From Paenibacillus turicensis (lineage in GTDB: Bacteria > Bacillota > Bacilli > Paenibacillales > Paenibacillaceae): a DNA stretch of 64,000 nt. This document shows positions 26,622-34,231 of this stretch, piece by piece (position 1 is the first letter of the stretch; every line of letters starts with the position of its first letter). A program made the translations under genes and the position numbers. A model generated the notes under the pieces. The model searched no databases and was not told where the DNA came from. It worked only from the letters and a program-made list of their open reading frames with translations. The stretch spans positions 1 to 64,000 of the forward strand of contig NZ_JAGGKG010000019.1 of NCBI RefSeq assembly GCF_017873435.1. Reading direction: 5' to 3'.

Positions 26622-27800
26622 CTATACACTACGAGAGGAGGATTCAATTGGTTTCGGTTGATTTGGACGGACTTGAAATGTTTTCTTGAGTAAAGGAGGA
26701 GTTACCAATGTCGTAATAATGACAACAAGTACAATTGAAGTATAGGTAGACCCTGTTAATAAGTGAGATCCTGTACTAGATGTCATCAAAATTAGAGCCA
26801 CCTCACCTCTGGAAATCATACCAGATCCAATGGCCATCGATTGGCGGAGGTTAAAGCCTGTTAATCTGGCCCCAAGTCCTGATCCAATCAGCTTTGTGAA
26901 GATACAAATCAAGGTTAGTATAACAATGAACCAGATTTGTTCCCCTAAACCTGCAAATGAAATATCTAATCCAATGCTGACGAAAAAAACAGGTACAAAC
27001 AATGTGTAGGCAATCGGTTCAATTTTGGTTTCTACCGTATGCTTATAACTCGTTTGAGAGATAGCAATCCCAGCGGCAAATGCACCAATAATGCCAGCAA
27101 CACCCATCATCTCGGCAAAATAGGAGAAGCCAAGACAGATGAAGATAGCGGCACTCACAACAGTCTCGGTCACTTTAAATTTAGACATCCATTTCATAAT
27201 GTGTGGCACAATAAACCAGCCTGCGGCAATAATGACAGCGAAAAAGAGAACCTTTTTCAACAATAGCGATGGAATGGAAACAGCTTCACCTGCTCCAAAG
27301 AAGCTCATCGTTACAGCTAGTAATATTACAACGAGGATATCATCCACTACAGCGGCGCCTAAAATGGTTGTGCCTTCCTTGGAATTTAACTTATTCATTT
27401 CCTTTAAGGTTTGAACGGATATACTCACAGAGGTTGCGGAAATGACTAATGCTAAAAATAAAGCTTGCTCTGTCGACCAGCCTAATGCCATGCCAAGACT
27501 ATATCCTCCGATCATTGGGAAAATAACACCACCAACGGCTACAGCAAGTGATGATTTCCAGCTTTGACGAAATTGCTCTAGATCAGTTTCTAAACCGGCA
27601 ATAAACATGAGCAGTAATACACCAATTTGTGAGAAATAATGAATGAAATCACTAGGCACAATCCATCCTAGTACAGCGGGACCTAAAATAACCCCTGAAA
27701 TCAGCTTGCCAAGTACAGCCGGCTGACCTAAGCGAACCGATAATGTTCCTGCGATTTTTGTAGCAAAAAGAATCAGTGCTAAAGCTAAAATAAATTCCAA
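26622..27800 (-). CDS. cation/proton antiporter, CPA2 family
   Basis: A ~392-residue membrane protein of the KefB/NapA (CPA2) type with about 12-13 helices. It shows the LGQPAVLGKLISGVILGP and VVDDILVVILLAV motifs; the tandem Asp of DD is the ion-binding centre. It exchanges Na+ or K+ for H+. No C-terminal TrkA domain is present. The start is TTG 27800, preceded by GAAGGGAAG at 8 nt; the upstream in-frame ATG at 27842 has no ribosome binding site. Confidence 0.85.
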   Translation of the reverse strand: MEFILALALILFATKIAGTLSVRLGQPAVLGKLISGVILGPAVLGWIVPSDFIHYFSQIGVLLLMFIAGLETDLEQFRQSWKSSLAVAVGGVIFPMIGGYSLGMALGWSTEQALFLALVISATSVSISVQTLKEMNKLNSKEGTTILGAAVVDDILVVILLAVTMSFFGAGEAVSIPSLLLKKVLFFAVIIAAGWFIVPHIMKWMSKFKVTETVVSAAIFICLGFSYFAEMMGVAGIIGAFAAGIAISQTSYKHTVETKIEPIAYTLFVPVFFVSIGLDISFAGLGEQIWFIVILTLICIFTKLIGSGLGARLTGFNLRQSMAIGSGMISRGEVALILMTSSTGSHLLTGSTYTSIVLVVIITTLVTPPLLKKTFQVRPNQPKPIESSSRSV

Positions 27801-27892
27801 ATTCTCCACTTCCCTTCTATATCTAAAGCAGTGTATATGCAAAAAAGAATATTTTTTGTTTACTCAGTAGTTAGGCACAATAAATGCACAAC

Positions 27893-27928
27893 AAAAAAGA
27901 CCCTGAGTAAACAGGGTCCTAAAAAAAG
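27893..27928 (-). terminator. terminator of the MFS gene
   Basis: GACCCTG / CAGGGTC stem flanked by A7 and T-rich tracts; on minus it ends in six T. It lies about 100 nt after the MFS stop codon. Confidence 0.8.
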
Positions 27929-28024
27929 ACATAGCGAACCCTGCATGACAGGCTCCACCAGTATACACGTATGCTTTTCTTCTTTATATTATACCACAAT
28001 ACCACTGTATGAACTAGCATTTAA

Positions 28025-29227
28025 TTATATCTGCACATCTTGTATTTTTTCTAATGGTGAGAGCTCCTTGCTTTGTTTTCGATGATGTAATAAATAGTAG
28101 AGTGCGATAACAAATACAACGATGATCGCTGAAATAAAGTACATATGACCATAGCTTGTACTAGATGCGATCATTCCGAGCAGATACGATCCAACACCGT
28201 AACCTGAATCAAAGAAGACATAAAACGTTCCTGTAGCTAAGGCGCTGTGTTTCATCGGTGCAGCTTGAATTGCAATTGTTTGTAGGCTTGGCAATAATGC
28301 GCCATAACCTAATCCGATGATCCCACCGGAGGTGAGGAAGCTAGTCCCCTGAGAGGATTGACTCAAGACGAACATCCCTATCGCAAATAAAATTAAGCCA
28401 GGATACACTAGGTAATGTTCTCCATATTTATCAAAAATACGTCCTGTAAATGGACGAGAAACCAAGATCAGTATGGCAAATACAACAAAGAAATAGCTTG
28501 CTATACTTTCGAGATTAAGATTTGTTGCATAAATTGAAATATAAGTGGCGAGGCCTGCATATGAAAAGGCGAGTACAAAACCCGTAATCGAAATAGGAAT
28601 TGCTTTTGGCTCAATGTAGGAACGCCAGCCTTTTAGCTCTGTCGCAGAAAATTGCGATTCAAGAGCAGGGATTTCCAGCATACAAGCAAAAACAAAGGCT
28701 AATAACGAGAAAATAATACAGCATGCAAATAAGATCATATAGCTAAAGTGTAAACTGATCGTTAACCCTAAAAATGGCCCACACACCATGGCTAAGCTCA
28801 TGAACAAAGTAAAATAGCCAATTCCTTCACCTTTACGGTGTTGTGGAATAAAGCGGATTGCAATCGCAGAGGTGCTTGTAGCTGCAATCCCAAACGCAAC
28901 ACCATGAATAATACGAAGTACCAGCATACTGCCAAACGAAGAAGAGAGGAGGTAAGCAAAGCTACATAATAAAAATAATCCGACTGAAAATAAAACGATT
29001 TTTCGATTATTAAATTTGTTTAGTGCCTTACCTGTTAGTGGGCGAAAAATAACGCCAGCAATAATAAATACTGTAATTACAAGCCCCATTGTTTGCTTGC
29101 CTGCGCCTAGCTCATTTGTGGCATACACAGGTAAGGTAACGGAATAAATGTAAAAGCTAATAAAAATAAAAAAACTAGTTAAACATATCAAAATAAAATT
29201 GCGGTTCCATAATTTAGTTTCGTTCAA
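28025..29227 (-). CDS. MFS transporter
   Basis: A 400-residue, 12-helix major facilitator. The loop between helices 2 and 3 reads FRPLTGKALNKFNNRK, the MFS signature (GxxxDR-like), and it is repeated as RPFTGRIFDKYGEHY in the second half. It is probably a drug or metabolite exporter (YfcJ/YhhS-like); substrate unknown. It follows the MarR gene by 54 nt on the same strand, the classic regulator-pump pair. Confidence 0.85.
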   Translation of the reverse strand: MNETKLWNRNFILICLTSFFIFISFYIYSVTLPVYATNELGAGKQTMGLVITVFIIAGVIFRPLTGKALNKFNNRKIVLFSVGLFLLCSFAYLLSSSFGSMLVLRIIHGVAFGIAATSTSAIAIRFIPQHRKGEGIGYFTLFMSLAMVCGPFLGLTISLHFSYMILFACCIIFSLLAFVFACMLEIPALESQFSATELKGWRSYIEPKAIPISITGFVLAFSYAGLATYISIYATNLNLESIASYFFVVFAILILVSRPFTGRIFDKYGEHYLVYPGLILFAIGMFVLSQSSQGTSFLTSGGIIGLGYGALLPSLQTIAIQAAPMKHSALATGTFYVFFDSGYGVGSYLLGMIASSTSYGHMYFISAIIVVFVIALYYLLHHRKQSKELSPLEKIQDVQI

Positions 29228-29281
29228 AATAATCTCAGCTTTCTATAGTGTAATCGTGGAGTTTAAGCTACTAATTGGATA

Positions 29282-29710
29282 TTATTTCGTACTGTTTAAA
29301 TACTGATTAATCATATGTAACGATAATTTCAAATTATCTAACTGCTCTGGTGTTAATAAGGCGGCAAGCTTGTCCGTAAATTGTTTTTCAATGGGGGATA
29401 GGAGTTGACTTAAGGTGACACCAGAGGGGGTCACATAAAGAAGATAAGACCTGCGATCTAATGCATTAGCTTTACGCTCGATCCATCCTTTACGTGAAAG
29501 CTGATCTAATATTCTTGTAATGTTAGTGGGATCCTTTTCTGTTCTTTTAGAGAGCTCAAGTTGTGTAATCCCATCCCTTTCTGTTAACCGATGCAGGACA
29601 TACCATTGTTCAGAGGTTATACCATATTGTTCGAATAATTGTGTCAGATGCTGCGTAACCTTACGACCTGTATTTGCTAGATTATGGCCAATCGATTGTG
29701 TTGTATCCAT
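29282..29710 (-). CDS. MarR-family regulator
   Basis: A 142-residue winged-helix protein with the MarR core ITQLELSKRTEKDPTNITRILDQLSRKGWIERK and the wing ALDRRSYLLYVTPSG. It would repress itself and the downstream MFS pump until a ligand binds. The start ATG 29710 follows GGAGTG. No clear operator palindrome was identified. Confidence 0.9.
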   Translation of the reverse strand: MDTTQSIGHNLANTGRKVTQHLTQLFEQYGITSEQWYVLHRLTERDGITQLELSKRTEKDPTNITRILDQLSRKGWIERKANALDRRSYLLYVTPSGVTLSQLLSPIEKQFTDKLAALLTPEQLDNLKLSLHMINQYLNSTK

Positions 29711-29800
29711 CTGTATATCACTCCACGCTAATAATTAGTTGCTATAACAATTATATGTATATCAATTAATTAAAAGCAAGCATTATTTATTTTAAAATAA

Positions 29801-29840
29801 AAACATGGCATATCACTTTAGAAAGTAACATGCCATGTTT
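29801..29840 (-). terminator. terminator of the 53-residue protein gene
   Basis: AAACATGGCAT / ATGCCATGTTT stem; on minus it is followed by TTTTATTTT. Confidence 0.8.
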
Positions 29841-29853
29841 GTCTTCAAATCGA

Positions 29854-30015
29854 CTAATCCCGATGCTCAATTAGATCGATTGTGCCAAGCACAATATGTG
29901 CAAGACCAAAACCTAATATGCCGGTAGCAGCAAGCTTATACTTGCTTCCAAGTAGTGATGCGGCAGATGCAGATACAACAGCTCCTAGAACAGTTGGAAT
30001 CAAGCCTTCACGCAT
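29854..30015 (-). CDS. 53-residue small membrane protein
   Basis: A short gene: ATG at 30015, stop TAG at 29854-29856, with TAAGGAG about 7 nt before the start. The protein begins MREGLIPTVLGAVVSASAA and ends in LGTIDLIEHRD, with one or two hydrophobic Ala/Gly-rich segments. Near-identical short proteins occur in Paenibacillus, where some are labelled 'asparagine synthase' with no basis that I can see. Function unknown. It lies behind a long leader or noncoding RNA that starts near 30384. Confidence 0.7.
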   Translation of the reverse strand: MREGLIPTVLGAVVSASAASLLGSKYKLAATGILGFGLAHIVLGTIDLIEHRD

Positions 30016-30096
30016 AGGTAACACTCCTTAGATATTGATTTGAAAAGACATCATTAGTGTGAGGATAACTATAAAAAATTATGCATAAATGGATAG

Positions 30097-30384
30097 CACC
30101 TGAAGAATCACTCTTCAGGCGCTGTAGTAAAAGACTATATTTGTAATTGTCTGCTGACACAGACAAGTGGTGTTCCATCCTGCGTACAAGTACCTTACTA
30201 CTTTTCTAAAACGATAAAAGCCCTGCCTCTCTTTCATCCTTGCGGTTCCTAGACCGCGCCAGTTGAATCAGAAAATGAATGCAACGTTCATACTCTTGGG
30301 TCAATAGAATAGGAATAACGTACCTGAATTGGTACTATGAGAAGGGTTGTACAACTTGAGGAACAAACCATTAATAATCAATAT
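30097..30384 (-). ncRNA. putative structured RNA or long leader of the 53-residue protein
   Basis: A minus-strand promoter at 30419-30391 should start a transcript near 30384. The first ~280 nt have no open frame but contain paired segments: GGTTTGTTCC (near 30370) with GGAACACC (near 30170), GCGGTCTAGGAACCGC, TTGTCTGTGTCAGCAGACAA, and a strong hairpin GCGCCTGAAG/CTTCAGGTGC at 30098-30122. The last hairpin has no T-run, so readthrough into the 53-residue gene is likely. It does not match a riboswitch or 6S RNA consensus that I know. Confidence 0.4.
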
Positions 30385-30390
30385 CTTTAT

Positions 30391-30419
30391 ATTATAGCTC
30401 ATTTGAATGCAAATGTAAA
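30391..30419 (-). promoter_or_regulatory. promoter of the 30384 transcript
   Basis: On the minus strand TTTACA (30419-30414), a 17-bp spacer and perfect TATAAT (30396-30391). Confidence 0.65.
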
Positions 30420-30547
30420 TACTTAACATTAAAGTTTTATTTTTAAGTAAAGTAAATAAAAAAAGTGTGTAAAAGTAATGATAATGTCTAATTTATAATT
30501 GCAAATGTTGAAAATGTGTAATTATACTCTCAAATCAGTGATTGTCG

Positions 30548-30576
30548 TTGAAGGATTGTTCGGTTACATGTATAAT
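30548..30576 (+). promoter_or_regulatory. promoter of the eet operon
   Basis: TTGAAG (30548-30553), a 17-bp spacer and perfect TATAAT (30571-30576); start expected near 30583, 35 nt before eetA. It is the only clear promoter before the plus-strand EET genes. Confidence 0.65.
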
Positions 30577-30617
30577 GAATAAGATTTATATAATCAAAAA
30601 ATAAGGGAGTTTGCCTC

Positions 30618-31007
30618 ATGAAACGCGGAGATGTCATAGTAATCGGCTTAGTGGTAGTCATCGCGCTGGTGTTCCTAGTCCCAAGATGGCTTGACACAAG
30701 TGAAAAAAATCACAACGAAACAAAGGTCGCAAAGATCACAGTAGATGGGAAGCTTTATAAGACTGTTAATTTGACTGAAAAAGAACAAACGATTGAAGTG
30801 AAAACAGAAGATGGCTTCAATACATTGAAGGTTCATGATTATGGAATTGAAATGACGGATGCGGATTGCCCTGATAAGGTCTGCTTATCTTTTGGATTTA
30901 TAGAACGTAATGGAGGGACGATTGTATGTCTTCCACATAAGCTGATGGTTGAAATTGTAGATACAGCAGCAGGAGAAGGAGATGGAGTCGATGGCGTCGT
31001 TAAATGA
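30618..31007 (+). CDS. eetA: EetA-like NusG domain II protein
   Basis: A 129-residue membrane-anchored protein. One helix (residues 6-22) is followed by an extracytoplasmic NusG_II domain with Cys84 and Cys89 (DCPDKVC) and Cys104 in GGTIVCLPHKLMVEI. The same domain is EetA of the Listeria flavin-based extracellular electron transfer (EET) locus, where EetA and EetB are needed for the pathway; their precise roles are not settled. AGGGAG precedes ATG at 9 nt. It is first in an operon that continues with eetB and an ECF module. The family call is firm; the EET role rests on the locus as a whole. Confidence 0.85.
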   Translation: MKRGDVIVIGLVVVIALVFLVPRWLDTSEKNHNETKVAKITVDGKLYKTVNLTEKEQTIEVKTEDGFNTLKVHDYGIEMTDADCPDKVCLSFGFIERNGGTIVCLPHKLMVEIVDTAAGEGDGVDGVVK

Positions 31008-31545
31008 AGCTTCAAATCGTGCTTTACGTAAAACGGTCATTATTGCAATCTTTGCCGCTGTCTCAGTTGTGCTAAGTATTGTTGAATCCATTATTCCTAT
31101 TGCTGCTGCAGGACCCCCTGGCGCAAAGCTAGGGTTGGCCAATATTATGGTTTTGACTTGCTTATATTTTTTACCTGCACGTGACACATTGGTGATGGTA
31201 CTTTTAAAAACATTGCTAACCGCCTTTATATTTGGTACATTTTCAAGCTTTTTATTTAGTATAATGGGGGCGCTATTTAGCTTTGTTGCGATGTGGTTCC
31301 TGCTTTTAGTAGGACGTGACAAGCTAAGTATGCTTAGTATTAGTGTCATTGGTGGTATTATGCATAATTTAGGTCAAGTATGTGCGGCGGCATTTTATTT
31401 CTCAGCAAGCCAAATATTTTACTACTTCCCACCTTTAATGTTAACTGGGGTTGCAACAGGCATCGCGGTTGGGATTGCAGTGCGGTATTTAATCCCTGCA
31501 TTAACAAAGCTATCTTTGTTTGAGGGCTTTTTGCAACGTTCATAA
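30991..31545 (+). CDS. eetB: EetB-like Gx transporter family protein
   Basis: A 184-residue membrane protein with about five or six helices, of the Gx transporter family (Pfam Hpre_diP_synt_I), which has an ECF S-component-like fold. The GPPGAKLGLANIMVLTCLYFL segment is diagnostic. It matches EetB of the Listeria EET locus. The start is placed at ATG 30991, 8 nt after AGGAGAAGGAG, and overlaps eetA by 17 nt; ATG 30982 abuts the ribosome binding site. Adjacent ECF genes suggest that it may be the substrate-binding partner of that transporter, which is inference. Confidence 0.83.
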   Translation: MASLNEASNRALRKTVIIAIFAAVSVVLSIVESIIPIAAAGPPGAKLGLANIMVLTCLYFLPARDTLVMVLLKTLLTAFIFGTFSSFLFSIMGALFSFVAMWFLLLVGRDKLSMLSISVIGGIMHNLGQVCAAAFYFSASQIFYYFPPLMLTGVATGIAVGIAVRYLIPALTKLSLFEGFLQRS

Positions 31546-31662
31546 AAACGAAAATACTACTTCATGCATGCTTATTTATGTAATGGAAAGCTAGTAAGTC
31601 TTAATGATTTTAATGCTTACAATCACTACTAGTCATCTCATATTAAAAAGGAGGGGAAGGTT

Positions 31663-32502
31663 ATGACACATAAGATACCAGCTTTTGAATTACAGGAGGT
31701 ATCCTTCGCCTATGCACCAGAGCAGCCAGTTTTAAGTGAGTTGACTTTTAGTATTGCCACAGGACAATGGGTATCCTTAGTTGGCGCTAACGGATCGGGT
31801 AAATCAACGCTCGCCAGATTGCTTGGCGGGCTTCTTGCTGTGAACGCAGGTGTAATCAAGGTGGACGGGACAGAGCTCAACCAAGAGAGCGCAGGGGAGC
31901 TTATGCGCCGTATTGGCATGGTATTTCAAAATCCAGATAATCAATTTATTGGAGCTACAGTCGAAGAGGATATTGCCTTTGGACTTGAAAGCTTATGCCT
32001 TCCACGTGAAGAAATGCTTGCTCGCATTAAAAAATATAGCAGCAAGCTACAGATTGAATCTCTGCTTTCAAAGCATCCTTCTGAACTATCTGGTGGGCAA
32101 AAGCAAAAGGTGGCGATTACCGCCATTTTAGCGATGGAGCCTGATTTTATTATTTTAGATGAAGCAACTTCGATGTTAGATGAAAAGGCAAGAGGCGAAT
32201 TGATGGCGATCGTTGAAGAGATGCGTAGTAGCGGTCAATATACGATTATTTCAATTACGCATGATCCAGATGAAATTTTGAAATCAGATCGAGTTATTGT
32301 GTTGCAGGACGGATGTATTGCTGCCGATCTAGCTCCACAAGCCTTATTTATGGATCAAGCCCTGATGGAAGCCTGTCATTTGCTCCCACCTTATTCCGTG
32401 TTGCTTGTTCAGGAGTTAGCACAGCAAGGACTTGAAATTCCGGTAAGTGCTAGCTTAAAGGAGGTAGAGGAAGCATTATGGCAATTGTATTTGAAGAGGT
32501 AA
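31663..32502 (+). CDS. ecfA1: ECF transporter ATPase, EcfA1
   Basis: A 279-residue energy-coupling-factor ATPase: Walker A GANGSGKST about 39-47, QNPDNQFIGATVEEDIAFG Q-loop region typical of EcfA, signature LSGGQKQK about 144-151, Walker B DFIILDEATSMLD. AAAAGGAGGGG is 7 nt before ATG. It forms a heterodimer with EcfA2, overlapping by 25 nt. In Listeria, ECF components supply flavin across the membrane for EET; here the full A1-A2-T module sits inside the EET operon, separate from the usual ribosomal-protein locus. Confidence 0.88.
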   Translation: MTHKIPAFELQEVSFAYAPEQPVLSELTFSIATGQWVSLVGANGSGKSTLARLLGGLLAVNAGVIKVDGTELNQESAGELMRRIGMVFQNPDNQFIGATVEEDIAFGLESLCLPREEMLARIKKYSSKLQIESLLSKHPSELSGGQKQKVAITAILAMEPDFIILDEATSMLDEKARGELMAIVEEMRSSGQYTIISITHDPDEILKSDRVIVLQDGCIAADLAPQALFMDQALMEACHLLPPYSVLLVQELAQQGLEIPVSASLKEVEEALWQLYLKR

Positions 32503-33371
32503 GCTTCGCTTATGGAGCCGGAAGTGTATGGCATCATGGAGCGCTTGATCATATTAACCTTCGCTTAGAGGAAGGTGGATTTATTGGAATAGCAGGAGAA
32601 ACAGGCTCAGGCAAATCTACCTTTATGCAGCATCTAAATGGGTTATTAAAGCCAACAGAGGGCAAGGTAAAGGTGCTTGATGTCACGATTGAGGCAGGAG
32701 AAAAATCGCCAAAGCTTACTGAGCTAAGACGAAGAGTAGGGCTTGTTTTCCAATTTCCAGAGCACCAGCTATTTGAGGATACCGTCGAAAAGGATATTAT
32801 GTTTGGTCCTTTAAATTTTGGCGTGCCAGTAGAAGAAGCGAAGCAACGTGCCAGTAAGGCACTGCAAATGGTAGGACTAAGTGATGAGCTTTTGCCTCGT
32901 AATCCATTTCAATTGAGTGGAGGGCAGATGCGGAAGGTAGCGATTGCTTCTGTGCTTGCGATGGACCCTGAGGTCATTGTATTGGATGAGCCAACAGCAA
33001 CTCTAGATCCTCAAAGTCGGGCTGAACTAGCAGAATTACTAAATTTAATGTGTAAAAAGGAAGGCAAAACGGTCATTGTAGTTACGCACCGAATGGAGGA
33101 TATGCTTCCCTATGCAGACGAATGGCTCGTGATGAAAAAAGGAAAGGTTATTTTTCAAGGCACGGCCTCTGAAATGGTTGGGCACAGTGTGCAATTAGAA
33201 GAGCAAGGACTTGCCTTACCTGCATCCATCACTTATTGGAATCAGCTTGCGACTCGCTTTGGACTAGAAGATGAAGCTCCACAGTTAACAGCAAAGGCAT
33301 TGGCAAAACGAATTAGTGTGGTTATTCGGGATTCAAAAGATGAAGGCGCAAGTAAAGGAGGCTCTAGTTAA
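32478..33371 (+). CDS. ecfA2: ECF transporter ATPase, EcfA2
   Basis: A 297-residue EcfA-type ATPase: Walker A GETGSGKST about 40-48, QFPEHQLFEDTVEKDIMFG, signature LSGGQMRK, Walker B EVIVLDEPTATLDPQ. It begins within the end of ecfA1 (25-nt overlap) after AAAGGAGG, which argues for coupled translation and a 1:1 heterodimer. The C-terminal ~60 residues are charged and partly unique. It serves the EcfT protein that follows 5 nt later. Confidence 0.88.
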   Translation: MAIVFEEVSFAYGAGSVWHHGALDHINLRLEEGGFIGIAGETGSGKSTFMQHLNGLLKPTEGKVKVLDVTIEAGEKSPKLTELRRRVGLVFQFPEHQLFEDTVEKDIMFGPLNFGVPVEEAKQRASKALQMVGLSDELLPRNPFQLSGGQMRKVAIASVLAMDPEVIVLDEPTATLDPQSRAELAELLNLMCKKEGKTVIVVTHRMEDMLPYADEWLVMKKGKVIFQGTASEMVGHSVQLEEQGLALPASITYWNQLATRFGLEDEAPQLTAKALAKRISVVIRDSKDEGASKGGSS

Positions 33372-33376
33372 GTGAA

Positions 33377-34174
33377 ATGAGAAATCGGCTGTTATTTGGA
33401 CGTACAATTGATACCGGCTCATGGATTCATCATTTAGACCCCAGAGCCAAAATTACGGGCATGGTGTTATACCTTATTGCATTGCTCCTTGTGCGAACGT
33501 GGATTCCGCTTGCCATCGCGATTATTTTTTCAATCCTTTATATGTTAGCTACTAAAATACAATTACGTTATTTTGCTAAGGCGGCAAAGCCGTTATGGGT
33601 CATTATCGTTTTTATTTTTATTATTCAGACGTTAACGATAGGTGGGGAGCATATTTTGTTCCAGCTTGGTGGGTTTAAGATTTATGTAGAGGGTTTTAGT
33701 GCAGGGCTTATTTCGGCTTTAAGAATGACCTTGCTGGTGTCTTTTACCGCAATTTTAACCTTTACGACGACCCCTGGGGTGTTGAATCAAGGCTTAGATG
33801 GTGTGTTAAAGCCACTTAAAAAAATCGGAGTGCCTAGCGATCGTTTGACGTTGATGTTAGGAATTGCATTACGCTTTATACCGACAATTTTGGATGAAAC
33901 CCAAAAAATTATGATGGCACAAGCCGCACGTGGAGCCGATGTAAAGGAATTACCTTGGAGGGAAAAAGGGAAGCTCCTGATTTCATTACTAGTTCCTGTG
34001 ACAGTAGGCGCATTTCGCCGTGCAGAAGATTTAGTGTTATCGATGGAATCAAGAGGATATGTGGTTGGGCAACCACGAACGCAATTTCGCCAGCTTCATT
34101 GGGGAAGTAGAGAAACCTTTTTTACGGCTTCTTATGTGTTGCTTATTGGTATTGTTATTTTATTTCGTTTTTAA
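33377..34174 (+). CDS. ecfT: ECF transporter transmembrane protein (EcfT; FmnA position)
   Basis: A 265-residue membrane protein with about five helices and the two EcfT coupling motifs: ARG in AQAARGADV (about 197) and ESRGY (about 230). It links the ATPases to an S component. In the Listeria EET locus the EcfT-like gene is named fmnA and is implicated in supplying flavin outside the cell. No RibU-type S component is in the window. AGGAGG lies 14 nt before ATG 33377. It ends exactly where a run of DnaA-box-like nonamers begins. Confidence 0.85.
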   Translation: MRNRLLFGRTIDTGSWIHHLDPRAKITGMVLYLIALLLVRTWIPLAIAIIFSILYMLATKIQLRYFAKAAKPLWVIIVFIFIIQTLTIGGEHILFQLGGFKIYVEGFSAGLISALRMTLLVSFTAILTFTTTPGVLNQGLDGVLKPLKKIGVPSDRLTLMLGIALRFIPTILDETQKIMMAQAARGADVKELPWREKGKLLISLLVPVTVGAFRRAEDLVLSMESRGYVVGQPRTQFRQLHWGSRETFFTASYVLLIGIVILFRF

Positions 34175-34216
34175 TATCCACATATTATCCACAATATATC
34201 AACAGGTTTATCAACA
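34174..34216 (+). promoter_or_regulatory. cluster of four DnaA-box-like nonamers
   Basis: ATATCCACA (34174), TTATCCACA (34185, perfect consensus), ATATCAACA (34196) and TTATCAACA (34208) lie head to tail at 11, 11 and 12-bp intervals, so all face the same side of the helix. They fill the whole gap between ecfT and the U32 gene. Confidence 0.6.
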
Positions 34217-34231
34217 GAGGGGGAAATCATC

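Noticed and set aside
30097..30384. Identification of the leader RNA as 6S RNA, SRP RNA or a T-box
   Set aside because: Key sequences (SRP GGAAGCAGC, T-box GGTACCGCG, 6S closing stem at the transcript start) are absent.
30537..30552. FNR-like box before eetA (AGTGA-N6-TTGAA)
   Set aside because: Only one half-site matches well and the centre falls at -38.5, overlapping the -35; not enough to call.
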